From positions 84,301-148,300 of the forward strand of contig NZ_AEEC02000010.1 of the NCBI RefSeq assembly GCF_000300975.2: a stretch of 64,000 nucleotides of DNA. The letters run 5' to 3'. The notes below the pieces were generated by a model. The model worked only from the letters and a program-made list of their open reading frames with translations. It was not told the origin of the DNA and searched no databases. A program made the position numbers and the translations under genes. Below, piece by piece: positions 1 to 8,538 of the stretch; within the stretch, counting starts at the first letter, position 1, and each line of letters starts with the position of its first letter. The DNA is from Herbaspirillum frisingense GSF30 (GTDB lineage: Bacteria > Pseudomonadota > Gammaproteobacteria > Burkholderiales > Burkholderiaceae_D).

Positions 1-1262
1 GCGTCGCGGGTAAAGGCATAGGCCGAGAGCGCATAGGGCAGACGGTTGGCTTCGGCCAGGGCGTCCTTCAGCTGCTCGAAGGGGCGCAGCACGGCGATCG
101 GGCCGAAGGGCTCTTCGTGCATGACGCGGGCGCTCATCGGCACCTCGGCCAGGACCGTGGGTGCAAAGAAATAGCCAGGGCGGTCGATGCGCTTGCCGCC
201 GGTCAAGACCTTGGCGCCCTGTGCCACGGCATCGGCGACCAGGGCTTCCATCTTTTCGAGCTGGCGCGGATTGGCCAGAGGGCCGACCTGGGTGGTCGGG
301 TCCATGCCATCGCCCACCACCAGCTTGCGGGTGGCCGCCACGAATTGCTCGGCAAAGCGTGCGTAGACGCTGCGCTGGACCAGGAAGCGGGTCGAGGAGA
401 TGCAGATCTGGCCGGTCCCGCGGAAGCGGTTGGCGGCACCGCCTGCGGCGGCGGCATCGATGTCGGCGTCTTCGAACACCAGCACCGGACCATGACCACC
501 CAGTTCCAGGGTGATGGGCTTGACGCCGGCGGCCGCCCGTTGCGAGAGCAGGCGCCCCACCGGGACCGAGCCGGTGAAGGCCACCTTGCGGATGACAGGG
601 GAGGCAATCAGATGCGCCGACACCTGGTCCGGCACGCCGAACACGATCTGCAGCACGCCCTTGGGCAGACCGGCGTCGTCCAGGCAGCGCGCCAGGGCCA
701 GTGCGGTGGCCGGGCTTTCCTCGCCGGGCTTGAGGATCACGCTGCAGCCGGCCGCCAGCGCGGCCGACAGCTTGCGGGCCGGAGTGATGGCCGGGAAATT
801 CCAGGGAGTGAAGGCTGCCACCGGGCCGATGGCCTGGCGCTTGACCAGCTGCTGCACGCCCGGGCGGTTGGCCGGCACCACCCGGCCATCGATGCGACGT
901 GCCTCTTCGGCGAACCATTCGAAGTAGTCGGCGGCGCGCAGGACTTCGTCGCGGCTTTCGGTGAGGGCCTTGCCTTCTTCCAGTGTCATCAGGGTGGCGA
1001 TGTGCTCGCTGCGTTCGCGCATCAGCGCTGCGGCATCCTTGAGCACCCGTGCGCGCTGCTCGGGTGCAGTGCGGCGCCAGACGTCGAAGGCCGGAGTGGC
1101 GGCGGCCAGTGCCAGGTCGAGGTCGGCAGCGCCGGCCATGGGCAGGCGGCCCAGGGCGGTACCGGTGGCGGGATTGATGACGGGCGCGGTATCGCGCTGG
1201 CCGGCTTCCAGCCAGTTGCCGTTGATGAAGAGGTAGAGCGGGTCGTAACTAAACTTTTGCAT
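1..1262 (-). CDS. NAD(P)-dependent aldehyde dehydrogenase, succinate-semialdehyde type (C-terminus off window)
   Basis: The gene runs off the left edge, so only about 420 N-terminal residues are visible. The start is the ATG at 1262, reading MQKFSYDPLYLFINGNW. Family marks in order are the TPWNFP segment, the cofactor-site KPGEESP, FTGSVPVGR, the general-base ELGGHGP and the catalytic-cysteine segment GTGQICISSTR, followed by EEPFGP. These place it in the ALDH superfamily near GabD-like semialdehyde dehydrogenases, which oxidise an aldehyde to an acid in the cytoplasm. It is divergent from the LysR gene 120 bp away, so that regulator probably controls it. The substrate is unknown. Confidence 0.88.
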   Translation of the reverse strand, partial: MQKFSYDPLYLFINGNWLEAGQRDTAPVINPATGTALGRLPMAGAADLDLALAAATPAFDVWRRTAPEQRARVLKDAAALMRERSEHIATLMTLEEGKALTESRDEVLRAADYFEWFAEEARRIDGRVVPANRPGVQQLVKRQAIGPVAAFTPWNFPAITPARKLSAALAAGCSVILKPGEESPATALALARCLDDAGLPKGVLQIVFGVPDQVSAHLIASPVIRKVAFTGSVPVGRLLSQRAAAGVKPITLELGGHGPVLVFEDADIDAAAAGGAANRFRGTGQICISSTRFLVQRSVYARFAEQFVAATRKLVVGDGMDPTTQVGPLANPRQLEKMEALVADAVAQGAKVLTGGKRIDRPGYFFAPTVLAEVPMSARVMHEEPFGPIAVLRPFEQLKDALAEANRLPYALSAYAFTRD

Positions 1263-1382
1263 GATGTTCTTCCTGAAGGGGATTCGGTAGCATGTGGACT
1301 TGCTGCAGGAAGAAGATTAAAACCGGGGCCTGTGCTTGATAAGACCGAGCCGGCCCACAATGGCTATGCAAGGAACGCACAA

Positions 1383-2318
1383 ATGCAGTCAGAAAAATTC
1401 GCGGAGTTTCTCGGCGTCTTCGCCGATGTGGCAAGGGAGGGCAGCTTCTCCGGCGCCGGTCGTCGTCGTGGCCGCACGCCATCTGCCATCGGGCGCCAGA
1501 TCGACACCCTGGAGGCCTATCTCGACACGCCCCTGTTCCTGCGCTCGACCCGCCTGCTCACGCTCACCGATGCTGGCGAGGCCTTGCTGGTGCGGGCCAG
1601 GCAGATCCTCGATTCGCTGGAGGATGCCCAACAGGAGCTGGCCTCCATGAAGGGCGCGGTGACCGGAACCTTGCGCGTGGCCTGTTTTCCGACCTTCGGC
1701 AAGCGCTATGTATTGCCCGCCATGGGGGTGATGGCGCGCCAGTATCCCGATCTGCGCCTTGAGCTGGACTTGACCGAACGCCTGGCCGACCCGGTGGCGG
1801 AGCGACTGGACCTGGTCATCCGCATCGGCGACATGGCCGACAGCACCCTGATCGGCACCCGCATCGCCACCCAGACCCGTATCCTCTGCGCCAGCCCGCA
1901 ATACCTGGCTCGTGCCGGCACGCCGACCTCCATTGCCGATCTGGCCTGCCATCGGCTGGTCGACAAGATGCATGGTGCCGATCTGCTGCGATGGGCCGAT
2001 GTGCTCGGCCAGCCGGCCCGGGCGGCGAGCGCCCAGCCGGTGTTCGCCTGCGACGACTTCGAAGCGATGCGCCTGGCGGTCGGGGAGGGAATGGGAATCG
2101 GCTATCTGCCGGACTGGGTGGTGGGCCCCGACATCAAGGCCGGGCTACTGGTGCAGCTGTTCCCGGAGTGGTCGGCGCAAGCCTGCGCGCAGACCGGCAT
2201 CCACGCCCTGCGCGCATTGCGGCAACCGCCGGCGCGGGTGACGGTCCTGCTCGATACGCTGCGCGCCCATATAGGATTGCCGCCGAGCTGGGCCGTGAAT
2301 GCCAGCGTGGCGGACTAG
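1383..2318 (+). CDS. LysR-family transcriptional regulator
   Basis: The 311-residue product has normal LysR length. It has an N-terminal winged helix-turn-helix (residues about 5-65, with TPSAIGRQIDTLEAYL as recognition region) and a substrate-binding effector domain from about residue 90 (GTLRVACFPTFGKRYVLP). The ATG at 1383 is chosen because the fold starts right after it; the open frame extends upstream only as antisense of the aldehyde dehydrogenase. Its divergent position suggests that it regulates that dehydrogenase. The effector is unknown. Confidence 0.9.
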   Translation: MQSEKFAEFLGVFADVAREGSFSGAGRRRGRTPSAIGRQIDTLEAYLDTPLFLRSTRLLTLTDAGEALLVRARQILDSLEDAQQELASMKGAVTGTLRVACFPTFGKRYVLPAMGVMARQYPDLRLELDLTERLADPVAERLDLVIRIGDMADSTLIGTRIATQTRILCASPQYLARAGTPTSIADLACHRLVDKMHGADLLRWADVLGQPARAASAQPVFACDDFEAMRLAVGEGMGIGYLPDWVVGPDIKAGLLVQLFPEWSAQACAQTGIHALRALRQPPARVTVLLDTLRAHIGLPPSWAVNASVAD

Positions 2319-2326
2319 CACGTGCG

Positions 2327-2350
2327 TGAGGCTGCCTGAGCGCAGCCTCA
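2327..2350. terminator. Hairpin between convergent lysR-type and response-regulator genes
   Basis: A perfect 9-bp inverted repeat (TGAGGCTGC / GCAGCCTCA, loop of 6) lies just after the LysR stop and before the end of the convergent response regulator gene. It has no run of T on either side, so it may be a weak or Rho-assisted terminator. Confidence 0.4.
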
Positions 2351-2394
2351 GCCTAGCCCCAGGGCAGTTGATGCTGCACTGAAATACCGCAGAC

Positions 2395-3063
2395 TCAGCC
2401 TGCCTTACCCGGTTTGTCCGGCCGGGTATCGTCGTCCGTAGATTCATCCGAACGCTTGATGCCCAGCATCGCCGCGATCCGCACCAGCTCGGTCAGCCTG
2501 GTCGTGGAGAACTTGCGCATCAGATGGCGGCGATGGATCTTGACCGTGCCTTCGTTGATTTCCAGCAGCGCGGCAGTGACCTTGTTCATGTAGCCGGCCA
2601 CCACCAGCGCAAAGACTTCCCGCTCGCGCCGGGTCAACGACGCCAATTGCTGGCGTCGCATCCGGATTTCCTCACGCTGCTTCCAGCGTATCGATTCGAT
2701 CTTTTCTGCCTGCTGTACCGCGGCGCGCAGCTCCGTGGGCCTGACCGGCTTGGTCAGGAATTCGACCGCCCCCTGTTTCATCGCCTGGACCACGGTGGGA
2801 ATGCTGCCCTGCGCCGTCAGGAAGATGATGGTCGGCGCCTCCCCGGCACTGCGCAGACGCTGCTGGAAGTCCAGCCCGTCGACCCCGGCCAGCTTCAGTT
2901 CCAGGATCAGGCAGGAGGGCGCGTCGGCCTTGCGCCTGTTCAGATAATCGGTCTCGTCCGCATGAAAATGGACTTGCCAGTGCTGCCCCTGGCCCTTGAG
3001 CGAAGAGCGGATGGCACGGAGGGATTTTTCATCGTCATCGATGACATGGATGTTCAGACGCAC
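2395..3063 (-). CDS. FixJ/NarL-type response regulator with Glu at the phosphoacceptor position
   Basis: The 222-residue protein has a receiver domain (about 1-120) and a LuxR-type helix-turn-helix (about 135-200, LTRREREVFALVVAGYMNK). The acidic pair (VIDDDE), the switch Thr (FLTAQG) and the conserved Lys (TKPVRP) are present. The phosphorylated Asp on strand 3 is replaced by Glu: CLILELKLAG where relatives have an L-D-V/I pattern. Glu at this site often mimics the phosphorylated state, so the protein may be always active or respond to something else. No histidine kinase gene is adjacent. Target genes are unknown. Confidence 0.88.
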   Translation of the reverse strand: MRLNIHVIDDDEKSLRAIRSSLKGQGQHWQVHFHADETDYLNRRKADAPSCLILELKLAGVDGLDFQQRLRSAGEAPTIIFLTAQGSIPTVVQAMKQGAVEFLTKPVRPTELRAAVQQAEKIESIRWKQREEIRMRRQQLASLTRREREVFALVVAGYMNKVTAALLEINEGTVKIHRRHLMRKFSTTRLTELVRIAAMLGIKRSDESTDDDTRPDKPGKAG

Positions 3064-3338
3064 GGGCGACCTGCGAGGGAGAAAGAGGGGAGGCGCCGCC
3101 TGGCGTGGCGGCTTGATCTGGAGCGCAGCTTAAGACAGGCGGTGCACTTCGATAAGCTGCCTGCGGCCATCAACCGTTTTGCGCGGGACGCACAAATCGG
3201 GGCGCCTGCCCCGCCCGGCGGGGGGGAGGCTATCGCTGGTATGGGGTGACCCATCCTTTGGTATAGCTAGACGCCTGGTGCGGAGATTTGCAACACTGAT
3301 GCCTGTCCGAGATGAAGTCTCCGGTCTCTGACGTTCCC

Positions 3339-3371
<33 letters not shown>

Positions 3372-3403
3372 CGACTCCCGCCAGTACTCCCTCTGGCGTT
3401 CAG

Positions 3404-3440
3404 CCGCCCGTCGTGATTTCCGACGGGCGGTCTTTTTTTA
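3404..3440 (+). terminator. Rho-independent terminator reading rightward
   Basis: A perfect 10-bp GC-rich stem (CCGCCCGTCG / CGACGGGCGG, 7-nt loop) is followed directly by TCTTTTTTTA. The U-tract is only on the plus strand, so it ends a rightward transcript, although both neighbouring genes run leftward. Confidence 0.85.
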
Positions 3441-3470
3441 TGCGGCGATGCCGCAGACTTTCCAACCGGT

Positions 3471-4184
3471 TCAGCTCAGGTACTTATTCAGCCGCTTTGC
3501 CGCATTGCGCAGGTGCGTCTCGGCGGCGATTGCCGCGGCGACCGGGTCCTTGTCTTCGATGGCCTGGAGGATGGCCTTGTGCTCGTCCTGCACGGCCTGG
3601 ATCAGATTGTTGTAGTTCGTCGCGGTGTTGCTGCGGGCCTGGCGGATCAGTCTTCTGACGTGCTGTTCCAGATACTCGTTGAGCATGCAGAAGTGCGGAT
3701 TCTTGGTCGAGTCGACGATGGCCTGGTGGAACGCAAAATCCTCCTCGTCCCCCAGCTTGTCATTGATGATGGCGTACTCCATGCCGACCAGGGCCTTCTT
3801 GATTTTCTTGAGGTCTTCCGGCGTGCGGCGGATGGCCGCATAGCGGGCGGCTGCGGTCTCCAGCGTCACCAGCAGCTCGATGACGTGTTCCAGTCCCTCC
3901 GCATCGTTGAGGGCCGCCGCCTCGAAGCGGAAGGCCTGGCGTGAGCCGCGCTCGTTGACGAAGGCGCCGCGTCCCTGCTGGGCATTGACGATGCCTTCCG
4001 ATTTCAGCTGGGACAGGGCTTCGCGCACGACCGAGCGGCTCACCGAGAATTGCTCGCCCAGCTGTTTTTCGCTGGGCAGCTTGTCGCCCGGTTTGAGCCG
4101 CTGCTCGCGGATTTCTTCATTAATCCATTCAACAATCTCTTCGGTGAGGGATTGCGTGGGCAAGCGCTGTGTCGCGGTTTTCAT
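3471..4184 (-). CDS. GntR-family regulator with FCD effector domain
   Basis: The 237-residue protein has a winged helix at about 10-75 (LPSEKQLGEQFSVSRSVVREAL) followed by an all-helical FCD ligand domain, as in FadR, PdhR and LldR. It lies 18 bp downstream of an SDR gene and probably shares its transcript. Across the divergent region sit two copies of a CTTGT-CAG-ACAAG-like palindrome, of the TNGTNNNACNA kind FCD regulators bind, directly after a strong promoter for the catabolic operon. I infer that it represses that operon until a pathway acid binds. Confidence 0.9.
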   Translation of the reverse strand: MKTATQRLPTQSLTEEIVEWINEEIREQRLKPGDKLPSEKQLGEQFSVSRSVVREALSQLKSEGIVNAQQGRGAFVNERGSRQAFRFEAAALNDAEGLEHVIELLVTLETAAARYAAIRRTPEDLKKIKKALVGMEYAIINDKLGDEEDFAFHQAIVDSTKNPHFCMLNEYLEQHVRRLIRQARSNTATNYNNLIQAVQDEHKAILQAIEDKDPVAAAIAAETHLRNAAKRLNKYLS

Positions 4185-4202
4185 GGGTGGATTGCAGCTG
4201 GA

Positions 4203-4946
4203 TTAATTGATGTACAGACCGCCGTTGACCTGCAGTGTCTCTCCGGTGATGAATGAGGCCAGGGGAGAGCACAGGAAGGCAATCGAGCCGGCCACTTCTT
4301 CCGCAGTTCCCAGGCGGCCGAGGGGCGTGTTTTGCAGCAGCATCGGCCCCTTGCTGGCCAGCAGTTCCCGGGTCATCGGAGTGGCAATGATACCCGGAGA
4401 TACCGCGTTGACCCGGGTTTTGGGGGCCAGCTCCAGCGCCAGGCTGCGTGAGAAGCTGATCACCGCGCCCTTGGCCGCCGCGTAGTGCGCATGCGCGTAG
4501 CTGCCGCGCTGCGCGGCCAGCGAAGCGAGGTTGACGATCGAGCTGTCCTCGCGCAGGTGGGCGATGACGGCCTGGCAGATATGGAAAGTGCCGTCCAGGT
4601 TGATCGCCATGAGGCGCCGCCATTCTTCTTCTGTCATTTCCGCCACGCGCTTTTCGGGATAGATGCCGGCCGAGTGGATCAGGTGGTCGATCCCGCCATG
4701 GGTGCGGGCGCAGGCATCGGCCGCCTGGCGGCAGGCCTGGGCGTCGGCCACGTCCAGCTGGTGCAGGCTGATCTGCGCACTGGGGGCGATGCCAAGAATC
4801 TCTTCCTTGAGCGAAGCCAGGGCCTGGAGGTCGATGTCGGCCAGGGCCAGGTTGGCGCCATGCCGGGCAGTCAGCAAGGCGGTTGCACGGGCGATGCCGC
4901 CGCCGGCACCGGTAATGAAAAAGGTCTTGTCGGTGAATGCAATCAT
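4203..4946 (-). CDS. Short-chain dehydrogenase/reductase (SDR)
   Basis: The 247-residue Rossmann protein has the cofactor motif TGAGGGIA near residue 13 and the Ser/Tyr/Lys catalytic set (NLASLAA and HYAAAKGA), ending in the usual NGGLYIN. The start at 4946 is supported by AGGAGACCCC just before the ATG; a longer frame upstream lacks a ribosome site. It is most like 3-oxoacyl-ACP reductase/2-deoxy-gluconate dehydrogenase relatives, but the substrate cannot be read from sequence. It is divergent from the catabolic operon and co-oriented with the GntR gene, so it likely acts in the same pathway. Confidence 0.88.
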   Translation of the reverse strand: MIAFTDKTFFITGAGGGIARATALLTARHGANLALADIDLQALASLKEEILGIAPSAQISLHQLDVADAQACRQAADACARTHGGIDHLIHSAGIYPEKRVAEMTEEEWRRLMAINLDGTFHICQAVIAHLREDSSIVNLASLAAQRGSYAHAHYAAAKGAVISFSRSLALELAPKTRVNAVSPGIIATPMTRELLASKGPMLLQNTPLGRLGTAEEVAGSIAFLCSPLASFITGETLQVNGGLYIN

Positions 4947-5058
4947 GGGGTCTCCTGTTGTTCTGTGTTGGCGCTTCGTCCTGTAAGCCTTGCTGGGAGG
5001 GGCTTTCCAGGCGTAATGCAAAGTCGCTCACCTGTCCGGGATGCAGAGGCGGGGGTTG

Positions 5059-5087
5059 TTGACATCACAAAATCCGCTCTGTAGAAT
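5059..5087 (+). promoter_or_regulatory. Sigma70-type promoter of the catabolic operon
   Basis: TTGACA (5059-5064), a 17-bp spacer and TAGAAT (5082-5087) make a near-perfect housekeeping promoter pointing at the gene at 5219. Transcription would start near 5094, just before the two operator-like repeats. Confidence 0.8.
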
Positions 5088-5097
5088 CGCTGCACAA

Positions 5098-5131
5098 CTT
5101 GTCAGACAGGCTTAAAAGTTTATCAGACAAG
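5098..5131. promoter_or_regulatory. Paired operator for the GntR/FCD regulator
   Basis: Two imperfect copies of a CTTGT-CAG-ACAAG palindrome occur at 5098-5110 (CTTGTCAGACAGG) and 5119-5131 (TTTATCAGACAAG). Their centres are 21 bp apart, about two helical turns. They lie immediately downstream of the predicted start site, which is a repression position. Assignment to the GntR protein is inferred from motif type and proximity. Confidence 0.65.
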
Positions 5132-5218
5132 TGCATAAAAACCTATCATGTCACCGCAAAAAATGCGGGATGACGGAAAAGAAGAGCGCTGCGAGGCGCC
5201 ACTTGCGAAGGAGATACC

Positions 5219-6094
5219 GTGAGTCTGGCTGGAGCCGGGGAGCGCAGTGCGCAGGAGATGGCGTCCCCCATCATCAATGGACATACCCGGGTCATCGGTA
5301 TCCTGGCCGATCCGATCGGCCATGTGCGGACCCCGCAGGCTTTCAATGCCCTGATGGCGAGCAAGGCAATCAATGCCGTGGTGGTGCCGCTGCAGGTGGC
5401 GCCAGACGATCTTGCATCGGTCGTGGCAGCGCTGGCCAGGGTCAGGAGCATGGCCGGCCTGATCGTCACCATTCCCCACAAGGAAAGCATCCTCTCCCTC
5501 TGCCATGAACTGACCGATGCAGCGCGCCAGGTCGGTGCGGTCAACATCGTGCGGTTTGATGCGGCGGAGGCGGGACAGGCAGAGGCCTCTGGCGAAGCAG
5601 GCATGCGCCTGGTCGGCAGCAATCTGGATGGCGAGGGATTCGTCGGTGGCTTGCTGGCCCAGGGGCATGCGCTGGTGGGGCGGCGGGTCTATCTTGCCGG
5701 TGCCGGTGGTGCCGGTAAGGCCATTGCACATGCCCTCGCGGCGCACGGCTCGGGTGCCATCGGCGTGTACAACCGCAGTGCGGAACGTGCCGGACATCTG
5801 GTGGCCGAACTGCGTCGCTACTACCCGCAACTGGATGCCCACGTGGCGACGGCGCATCCCGCTCATTACACCCTGGCCATCAATTCCACCTCGCTGGGGC
5901 TGAACGCGGACGATGCCTTGCCATTCGCCGTGGAAGGCCTGCCCACTGATGCGCTGGTGGCGGAGGCGGTCATGAAGGTGGAGTTGACCCCGTTACTGGC
6001 GGCAGCCCAGAGGCGCGGACTGGCGCTGCACTTTGGCCGCTACATGATGCAGGCCCAGCTTGAAAGCATGAAACAGTTCCTTGGGCTGCGCTGA
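5219..6094 (+). CDS. Shikimate/quinate dehydrogenase-like protein (AroE family)
   Basis: The 291-residue protein has the AroE substrate domain with the catalytic lysine in TIPHKE and the NLDGEGF segment, then an NAD(P) domain with GAGGAGKAIA. It starts at GTG 5219 behind a strong site (AAGGAG five bases upstream). It is first in an operon with a Liv-type transporter and oxoacid dehydrogenase genes, which points to catabolic oxidation of a cyclic hydroxy acid rather than aromatic amino acid synthesis. The real substrate may not be shikimate. Confidence 0.85.
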   Translation: MSLAGAGERSAQEMASPIINGHTRVIGILADPIGHVRTPQAFNALMASKAINAVVVPLQVAPDDLASVVAALARVRSMAGLIVTIPHKESILSLCHELTDAARQVGAVNIVRFDAAEAGQAEASGEAGMRLVGSNLDGEGFVGGLLAQGHALVGRRVYLAGAGGAGKAIAHALAAHGSGAIGVYNRSAERAGHLVAELRRYYPQLDAHVATAHPAHYTLAINSTSLGLNADDALPFAVEGLPTDALVAEAVMKVELTPLLAAAQRRGLALHFGRYMMQAQLESMKQFLGLR

Positions 6095-6204
6095 GAGGCG
6101 TGCCACCCCTTGAGAAGGGAGCCGCACCGGCGCGGCTCTCGCACGGAAGCCCGGGCGCCGGCAGTGCAAGACCTGGAATCCTACAAATATAACGGAGATG
6201 AGGT

Positions 6205-7485
6205 ATGAGCAAGAATTACATCGGAGTGCCCCTGTCGTCGCTGTCGTCACTGTCCTCGCTGACATCATTGTCGGCCCTGGTCCTGGCCGCCATCGCATGT
6301 CCCGCCCAGGCCGCCGCGCCCCTGAAGATCGCGCTGGTGGAAACCCTGTCCGGCCCGCAAGCCTCGACCGGGCTGCTCTATCGCGCTGCAGTGAAGTACG
6401 AGATGGATCGCATCAACGCCGCCGGCGGATGGAACGGGCAAGCCGTGCAGCTGGCCGAGTATGACAACCAGGGCGGACCTGCCGGCGCTTCCGACAAGGT
6501 CAAGGCTGCCATTGCCGCCGGTGCGCAGATCATCATCCAGGGTTCTTCGTCTGCTGTCTCCGGCCAGATCACCGAAGACGTGCGCAAGCACAACCTGCGC
6601 AATGCCGGCAAGGAAGTCCTGTTCATGAACATGGGCGGCGAGGCGCTGGAGTTGACCGGCGACAAGTGCCACTTCTATCATTTCCGCTTCACCACCAACG
6701 CCGTGATCCGCGTCAAGACGCTGGTGCCGGCCATGAAGGAAGCCAAGGAACTGGGGAGCAAGGTCTATGCGATGAACCAGAACTATTCCTGGGGCATGGA
6801 CATGGACAAGGCCATCAAGGACGATGCCGCCGCCGGTGGCTACACCGTGGTCGAGAGCACCCTCCACGATGTCAACAAGATCCAGGATTTCTCTCCCTAT
6901 GTCGCCAAGATCAAGGCCAGCGGGGCCGATACAGTCCTCACCGGCAACTGGTCCAACGATCTGCTGTTACTGATGAAGGCCACACGGGCTGCCGGCCTGA
7001 AGGTCCGCTTCGGCACCGTCTTCCTGGACCAGCCGGGCAACATCGGCAATGCCGGCGACACGGCCCTGGGACACTTCATCTCGCACGCCTTCAATATCGA
7101 GACCAACAAGGCCACCGAGGAATTTGCCACCGACTACAAGGCCAAGACCGGTCACTTCCCGACCTTCATCGAGCCGCAGACCGTGTTCGGCATGCAGATG
7201 CTGGGCGAGGCCCTCAAGCAGGTCAAGCCCAGCGGCGACAAGATCAATGTCACCGAGCTGGCCAAGGCACTGGAAAAGGTCAGGATCGAGACGCCGATGG
7301 GCGAGACCTCGATTCGCGCCGCCGACCACCAGGTGGTGCTGCCCATCGTCGTGTCCCGCGTGGAAAAGAACGTCAAGTACAAGGTCGACGATACCGACAT
7401 GGGCTTCAAGGTCATCAAGAAGTTCAGCGGCGAAGACGCCGTGAACCCGGTCCAGACCAGCTGCAAGATGCAGCGTCCCTCCTGA
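6205..7485 (+). CDS. Branched-chain-type ABC transporter substrate-binding protein
   Basis: The 426-residue protein has a signal peptide (hydrophobic to about residue 35, AQAAAP cleavage region) and a periplasmic-binding fold of the LivJ/LivK kind, beginning LKIALVETLSGPQA. It captures a small molecule in the periplasm for the permeases and ATPases that follow. The context of AroE-like and oxoacid dehydrogenase genes suggests an organic or aromatic acid rather than leucine. The start at 6205 follows GGAGATGAGGT. Confidence 0.9.
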   Translation: MSKNYIGVPLSSLSSLSSLTSLSALVLAAIACPAQAAAPLKIALVETLSGPQASTGLLYRAAVKYEMDRINAAGGWNGQAVQLAEYDNQGGPAGASDKVKAAIAAGAQIIIQGSSSAVSGQITEDVRKHNLRNAGKEVLFMNMGGEALELTGDKCHFYHFRFTTNAVIRVKTLVPAMKEAKELGSKVYAMNQNYSWGMDMDKAIKDDAAAGGYTVVESTLHDVNKIQDFSPYVAKIKASGADTVLTGNWSNDLLLLMKATRAAGLKVRFGTVFLDQPGNIGNAGDTALGHFISHAFNIETNKATEEFATDYKAKTGHFPTFIEPQTVFGMQMLGEALKQVKPSGDKINVTELAKALEKVRIETPMGETSIRAADHQVVLPIVVSRVEKNVKYKVDDTDMGFKVIKKFSGEDAVNPVQTSCKMQRPS

Positions 7486-7591
7486 TCTGACTCGCTGAGC
7501 GGGCGCCGTGCCTGTGCACGGCGCCGAATCGACATGGGCGGCCTTGCCGTCCCGTGCGGGGGACGGTCGTCCCGTTTTCTTGGAAGACGCT

Positions 7592-8533
7592 ATGGAATTC
7601 TTTACCGTATCGCTGATCAACGGCACCATCTACGGCCTGTTGCTGTTCATGGTCTCGGCCGGGTTGACGCTCATCTTCGGCATGATGGGGGTGCTCAACT
7701 TCGCGCATACCTCCTTCTACATGGTGGGTGCCTACCTGGCCTATACCTTGCAGAAGTTCATCGGCTTCTGGCCTGCCGTGATCATTGCGCCCCTGATCGT
7801 GGGTCTGCTGGGCGTGGTCGTGGAACGCTGGTTCCTGCGGCGCGTGCATCGCTACGGTCATGCGCATGAACTGCTGCTGACCTTTGGCCTGTCCTTCATC
7901 ATTGCCGAGATCATCAAGCTCTTCTTCGGCAATTACCCGGTCAACTACCAGGTGCCGGCTTCGCTCTCGTTTGCCGCGTTTCGCCTGTTCGGTACGGACT
8001 ATCCCTTCTATCGCCTGATGATGGGCCTGGTCTCGCTGCTCATGTTCGGCCTGATCTACCTGCTTCTCTCGCGCACCCGCATCGGCATCGTCGTGCGCTC
8101 GGCGATCTATCGCCCGGCCATGGCGGAGACCCTGGGCCACAACGTGCCACTGGTCTTCATGGGTGTCTTCGGGGTGGGGGCCGCGCTGGCCGGCCTGGCC
8201 GGCGCCATCGCCGGCGCGTTCTATACCACCAATCCGAACATGGCCCTGGAGCTGGGTGTGCTGGTCTTCGTGGTGGTGGTCATCGGGGGCCTGGGTTCGC
8301 TGGAGGGCGCAATGCTGTCATCGATCCTGATCGGCCTGATCTCGTCCTTTGCCGTCGGCGTGGATGTCAGCCTGGCCGATGCGCTGGACTATGTCGGGGC
8401 AGGACAATGGGCGCGTGACCTGGGGGGCTTGATGACGCTGAAGGTCTCGTCGCTGGCCGCCACCATTCCGTTTGCGCTGATGTTGCTGGTATTGCTGGTT
8501 CGCCCCTCCGGGCTGATGGGTGAGAAGGAGTGA
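7592..8533 (+). CDS. Liv-type ABC transporter permease (LivH-like)
   Basis: The 313-residue inner-membrane protein has about eight hydrophobic segments and the family's GLTLIFGMMGVLNFAH near residue 25 and GGLGSLEGA near residue 230. I start it at the ATG at 7592 (MEFFTVSLINGT); the open frame upstream lacks membrane character. Its stop overlaps the ribosome site of the next permease, so the two are tightly coupled. Confidence 0.9.
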   Translation: MEFFTVSLINGTIYGLLLFMVSAGLTLIFGMMGVLNFAHTSFYMVGAYLAYTLQKFIGFWPAVIIAPLIVGLLGVVVERWFLRRVHRYGHAHELLLTFGLSFIIAEIIKLFFGNYPVNYQVPASLSFAAFRLFGTDYPFYRLMMGLVSLLMFGLIYLLLSRTRIGIVVRSAIYRPAMAETLGHNVPLVFMGVFGVGAALAGLAGAIAGAFYTTNPNMALELGVLVFVVVVIGGLGSLEGAMLSSILIGLISSFAVGVDVSLADALDYVGAGQWARDLGGLMTLKVSSLAATIPFALMLLVLLVRPSGLMGEKE

Positions 8534-8538
8534 GTCAC

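Noticed and set aside
117..1382. Long open frame on the plus strand upstream of and in frame with the LysR gene
   Set aside because: It is antisense to the aldehyde dehydrogenase, whose protein motifs are clear on the minus strand; the GC-rich codon pattern keeps the opposite frame open.
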